A stretch of 64,000 nucleotides of DNA from Natronorubrum texcoconense (GTDB lineage Archaea > Halobacteriota > Halobacteria > Halobacteriales > Natrialbaceae): positions 124,001 through 188,000 of the forward strand of contig NZ_FNFE01000004.1 in the NCBI RefSeq assembly GCF_900100335.1, read 5' to 3'. Every line of letters starts with the position of its first letter. The first letter of the stretch is position 1. A model generated the notes under the pieces. The model saw only the letters and a list, made by a program, of their open reading frames with translations, searched no databases and was not told the origin of the DNA. The translations under genes and the position numbers were made by a program. Shown here in pieces: positions 62,167 to 64,000 of this stretch.

Positions 62167-63258
62167 TCAGCCGTCGCTCTCCTCAAAGACGAACGTCCCG
62201 TCCTCCTGAACGCGCTCGCCGTCGACTTCGATGAACGAATCCTCGCTCATGTCGACGATCATGTCCACGTGGACCGCGGAGTCGTTGGCCTCGTTGCCTT
62301 CGCCGACGGTGTCGTCGTAGGCCCGGCCGACGGCCATGTGGACCGTATCGCCCATCTTCTCGTCGAAGAGCATGTTGTAGGTAAACCGGTCGATGTCGCG
62401 GTTCATCCCGATACCGAGTTCGCCCAGTCGGCGAGCGCCGTCGTCGGTGTTCAGAACCTCGGTCAGGACCTCTTCGTTCTTCGCCGCCGAGTGGTCGATC
62501 ACTTCGCCGCCCTCGAACTCGAGGTAGACGTCCGTGATCTCCCGGCCCTGATGGTAGAGCGGCATGTCGAACAGCACCTCGCCCTCGACGCTGTCGGGCT
62601 GGGGGGCGGTGAAGACCTCGCCGCCGGGGAGGTTGTGCTCGCCGTAGTCGTTGAGCGTCGGATTGCCCTCGATCGACATCGTCACGTCGGTCGTCTCGCC
62701 GCTCTTGATGCGGATCTCCGAGGCGGGATCCATGAGCTCGACCATGTTCGCCTGGTGCTCGCGCTGCTCGTCCCAGTCCTTGTTGACGGCGTCCCAAACG
62801 AAGCCCTCGTAGCCCTCCGTCGACATCTCCGCGAGCTGGGCGTTCGCCGGCGCGGGGTACTGCGTGAGACACCAGCGCGTCGAGAGCCGTTCCTCGAGAA
62901 TTGGTCGGTGGGCCTGCTGGTAAGCCGCGCTGGTCTCGGGATCGACATCCGCGGTCTGGGTGACGTTGTCGTCCGCCCGAATCGCGATGTAGACGTCCGT
63001 ATTCTGGATGAGCGCGAGTTCGTGCTCGGGGGTTTCGTACTCGTCGTCACCGGCCCGCAAAAAGGCGCGCCGCTGGCGGGCACCCGTTCGCTGACTCACT
63101 GTCATCGGGTTCGCGCCGGCGTCGCCGATCACTTCGTGGAGGGCGACGACCAGGTCCTCGGCGACGGGGTGGGCATCGACGACGACGTTGTCTCCGTCCT
63201 GCAGATCGACCGAGTGATTCGCAATGATTTCGGCGTGTTCGCGGATACGCGGGTCCAT
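62167..63258 (-). CDS. M29 family aminopeptidase (AmpS-like)
   Basis: 363 residues from MDPRIREHAEIIANHSVDLQ. LQDGDNVVVDAHPVAEDLVVAL is the conserved start; GEVFTAPQPDSVEGEVLFDMP, DVYLEFEGGEVIDHSAAKNEE, RLGELGIGMN and HMAVGRAYDD (metal-binding His/Asp) are M29 motifs. Two metal ions, cytoplasmic. Length normal. Confidence 0.9.
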   Translation of the reverse strand: MDPRIREHAEIIANHSVDLQDGDNVVVDAHPVAEDLVVALHEVIGDAGANPMTVSQRTGARQRRAFLRAGDDEYETPEHELALIQNTDVYIAIRADDNVTQTADVDPETSAAYQQAHRPILEERLSTRWCLTQYPAPANAQLAEMSTEGYEGFVWDAVNKDWDEQREHQANMVELMDPASEIRIKSGETTDVTMSIEGNPTLNDYGEHNLPGGEVFTAPQPDSVEGEVLFDMPLYHQGREITDVYLEFEGGEVIDHSAAKNEEVLTEVLNTDDGARRLGELGIGMNRDIDRFTYNMLFDEKMGDTVHMAVGRAYDDTVGEGNEANDSAVHVDMIVDMSEDSFIEVDGERVQEDGTFVFEESDG

Positions 63259-63314
63259 GTGCCAGACGTCTCCCGACGCCGGGATACCGTTTTCGAATCG
63301 AAATGGTACGAAAC

Positions 63315-63524
63315 TCAGTCTCGGTTCGCCAGAAAGATCCCGAGGTAGATCGACGCCAACGCGCAGGCGACGCCGGCGCCGAACGCGAGCGTAAAGGGCG
63401 ACTCGAGGCTCACCTCGCCGCTGTCGTCGAGCACCCAGCCGGAGAAGCCGAGCGCGAGCAGCCCGAACGCCGCGAGTCGGAGCGCCGAAACGAGGTGGGT
63501 GCTGGGACCGGTTGGTTCGCCCAT
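63315..63524 (-). CDS. Small two-helix membrane protein
   Basis: 69 residues with two hydrophobic segments (about 12-31 and 43-65) and a Ser/Pro-rich head. Unknown function. It is 56 bp upstream of the M29 gene on the same strand, so they may share a transcript. Confidence 0.65.
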   Translation of the reverse strand: MGEPTGPSTHLVSALRLAAFGLLALGFSGWVLDDSGEVSLESPFTLAFGAGVACALASIYLGIFLANRD

Positions 63525-63636
63525 ACGATGGGTGCCGCTCGAGACCGTAGAAAACCTTGGGGTTTCGATGTGTTCGCCACCGTGGCGGAGCCGATATGCC
63601 GTCGACTATTTCTGCCCGCACTGCACACCTCGAGTC

Positions 63637-64000
<364 letters not shown>

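Overview
The window is a high-GC chromosomal segment of a halophilic archaeon (class Halobacteria). The evidence is strongly acidic proteins (Asp/Glu-rich linkers, an acidic FtsY A-domain), archaeal information-processing genes (radA, NMD3, eL39, eL31, aIF6, eL20/LX, prefoldin alpha, SRP54, FtsY), haloarchaea-only families (HalOD1, PspAB, DUF424, TumE-like), many Tat signal peptides with lipoboxes, and TATA boxes about 25-30 bp before start codons, as expected for leaderless mRNAs. A member of the Natrialbales is my best guess, but the sequence alone does not settle the genus.

Layout. 1-5.5 kb: a truncated subtilase, the overlapping nmd3-taw2 pair and a secreted PQQ-type propeller. 6-10.3 kb: htpX-pspAB, a second propeller protein and radA. 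10.3-16.6 kb: HalOD1, sufU, an HD hydrolase, a frameshifted arsN2-like GNAT, a disrupted TnpB element and sufS. 17-23.7 kb: an ABC-2 exporter, DUF424, a TPR protein, an FAD desaturase-like enzyme, thpR and a Tat metalloprotease. 23.8-29.1 kb: the ribosome/SRP cluster rpl39e-rpl31e-tif6 and rplX-pfdA-ftsY, split by three unrelated genes. 29.3-33.6 kb: a lipoprotein, a Cys-rich micro-ORF, and a siroheme nitrite/sulfite reductase overlapping an FrhB-type F420 subunit. 33.8-41.4 kb: PAP2, PAT-like GNAT, thiE-thiM, a ferritin-like protein, a deacetylase-like lipoprotein and a histidine kinase. 41.4-46.2 kb: a hairpin array, two sulfurtransferases, an aldo/keto reductase and a disulfide oxidoreductase. 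46.3-48.4 kb: a low-GC lipoprotein, an orphan HicB and a TumA/TumE-like pair. 48.4-54.4 kb: SRP54, lipoproteins, a CBS-MaoC fusion, the UPF0200/UPF0201 pair, an acidic-repeat lipoprotein and YccF. 54.5-56.6 kb: tRNA-Arg with duplicated 3' ends, filler DNA and a frameshifted C45 acyltransferase. 56.8-64 kb: GYD protein, gshA, a quinone-detoxification-like cluster, a cupredoxin, UspA, an M29 aminopeptidase with a nearby relic of its 3' end, and a truncated threonine aldolase.

How the genes fit together. Sulfur and thiol chemistry recurs: SufS and SufU for Fe-S assembly, a siroheme reductase probably fed by F420H2, two rhodanese-type sulfurtransferases, gamma-glutamylcysteine synthesis, and a disulfide oxidoreductase. 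The second theme is translation and membrane targeting: ribosomal proteins, aIF6, NMD3, prefoldin, FtsY and SRP54.

The most unusual non-coding signal is a family of small hairpins with unrelated but self-complementary stems around an 11-nt loop of near-constant sequence. They occur at four separate intergenic places, two of them next to displaced or duplicated sequence ends. A separate 80-bp inverted-repeat element occurs twice. Three genes carry apparent one-base shifts in or beside G/C runs; sequencing error must be excluded before calling these pseudogenes.
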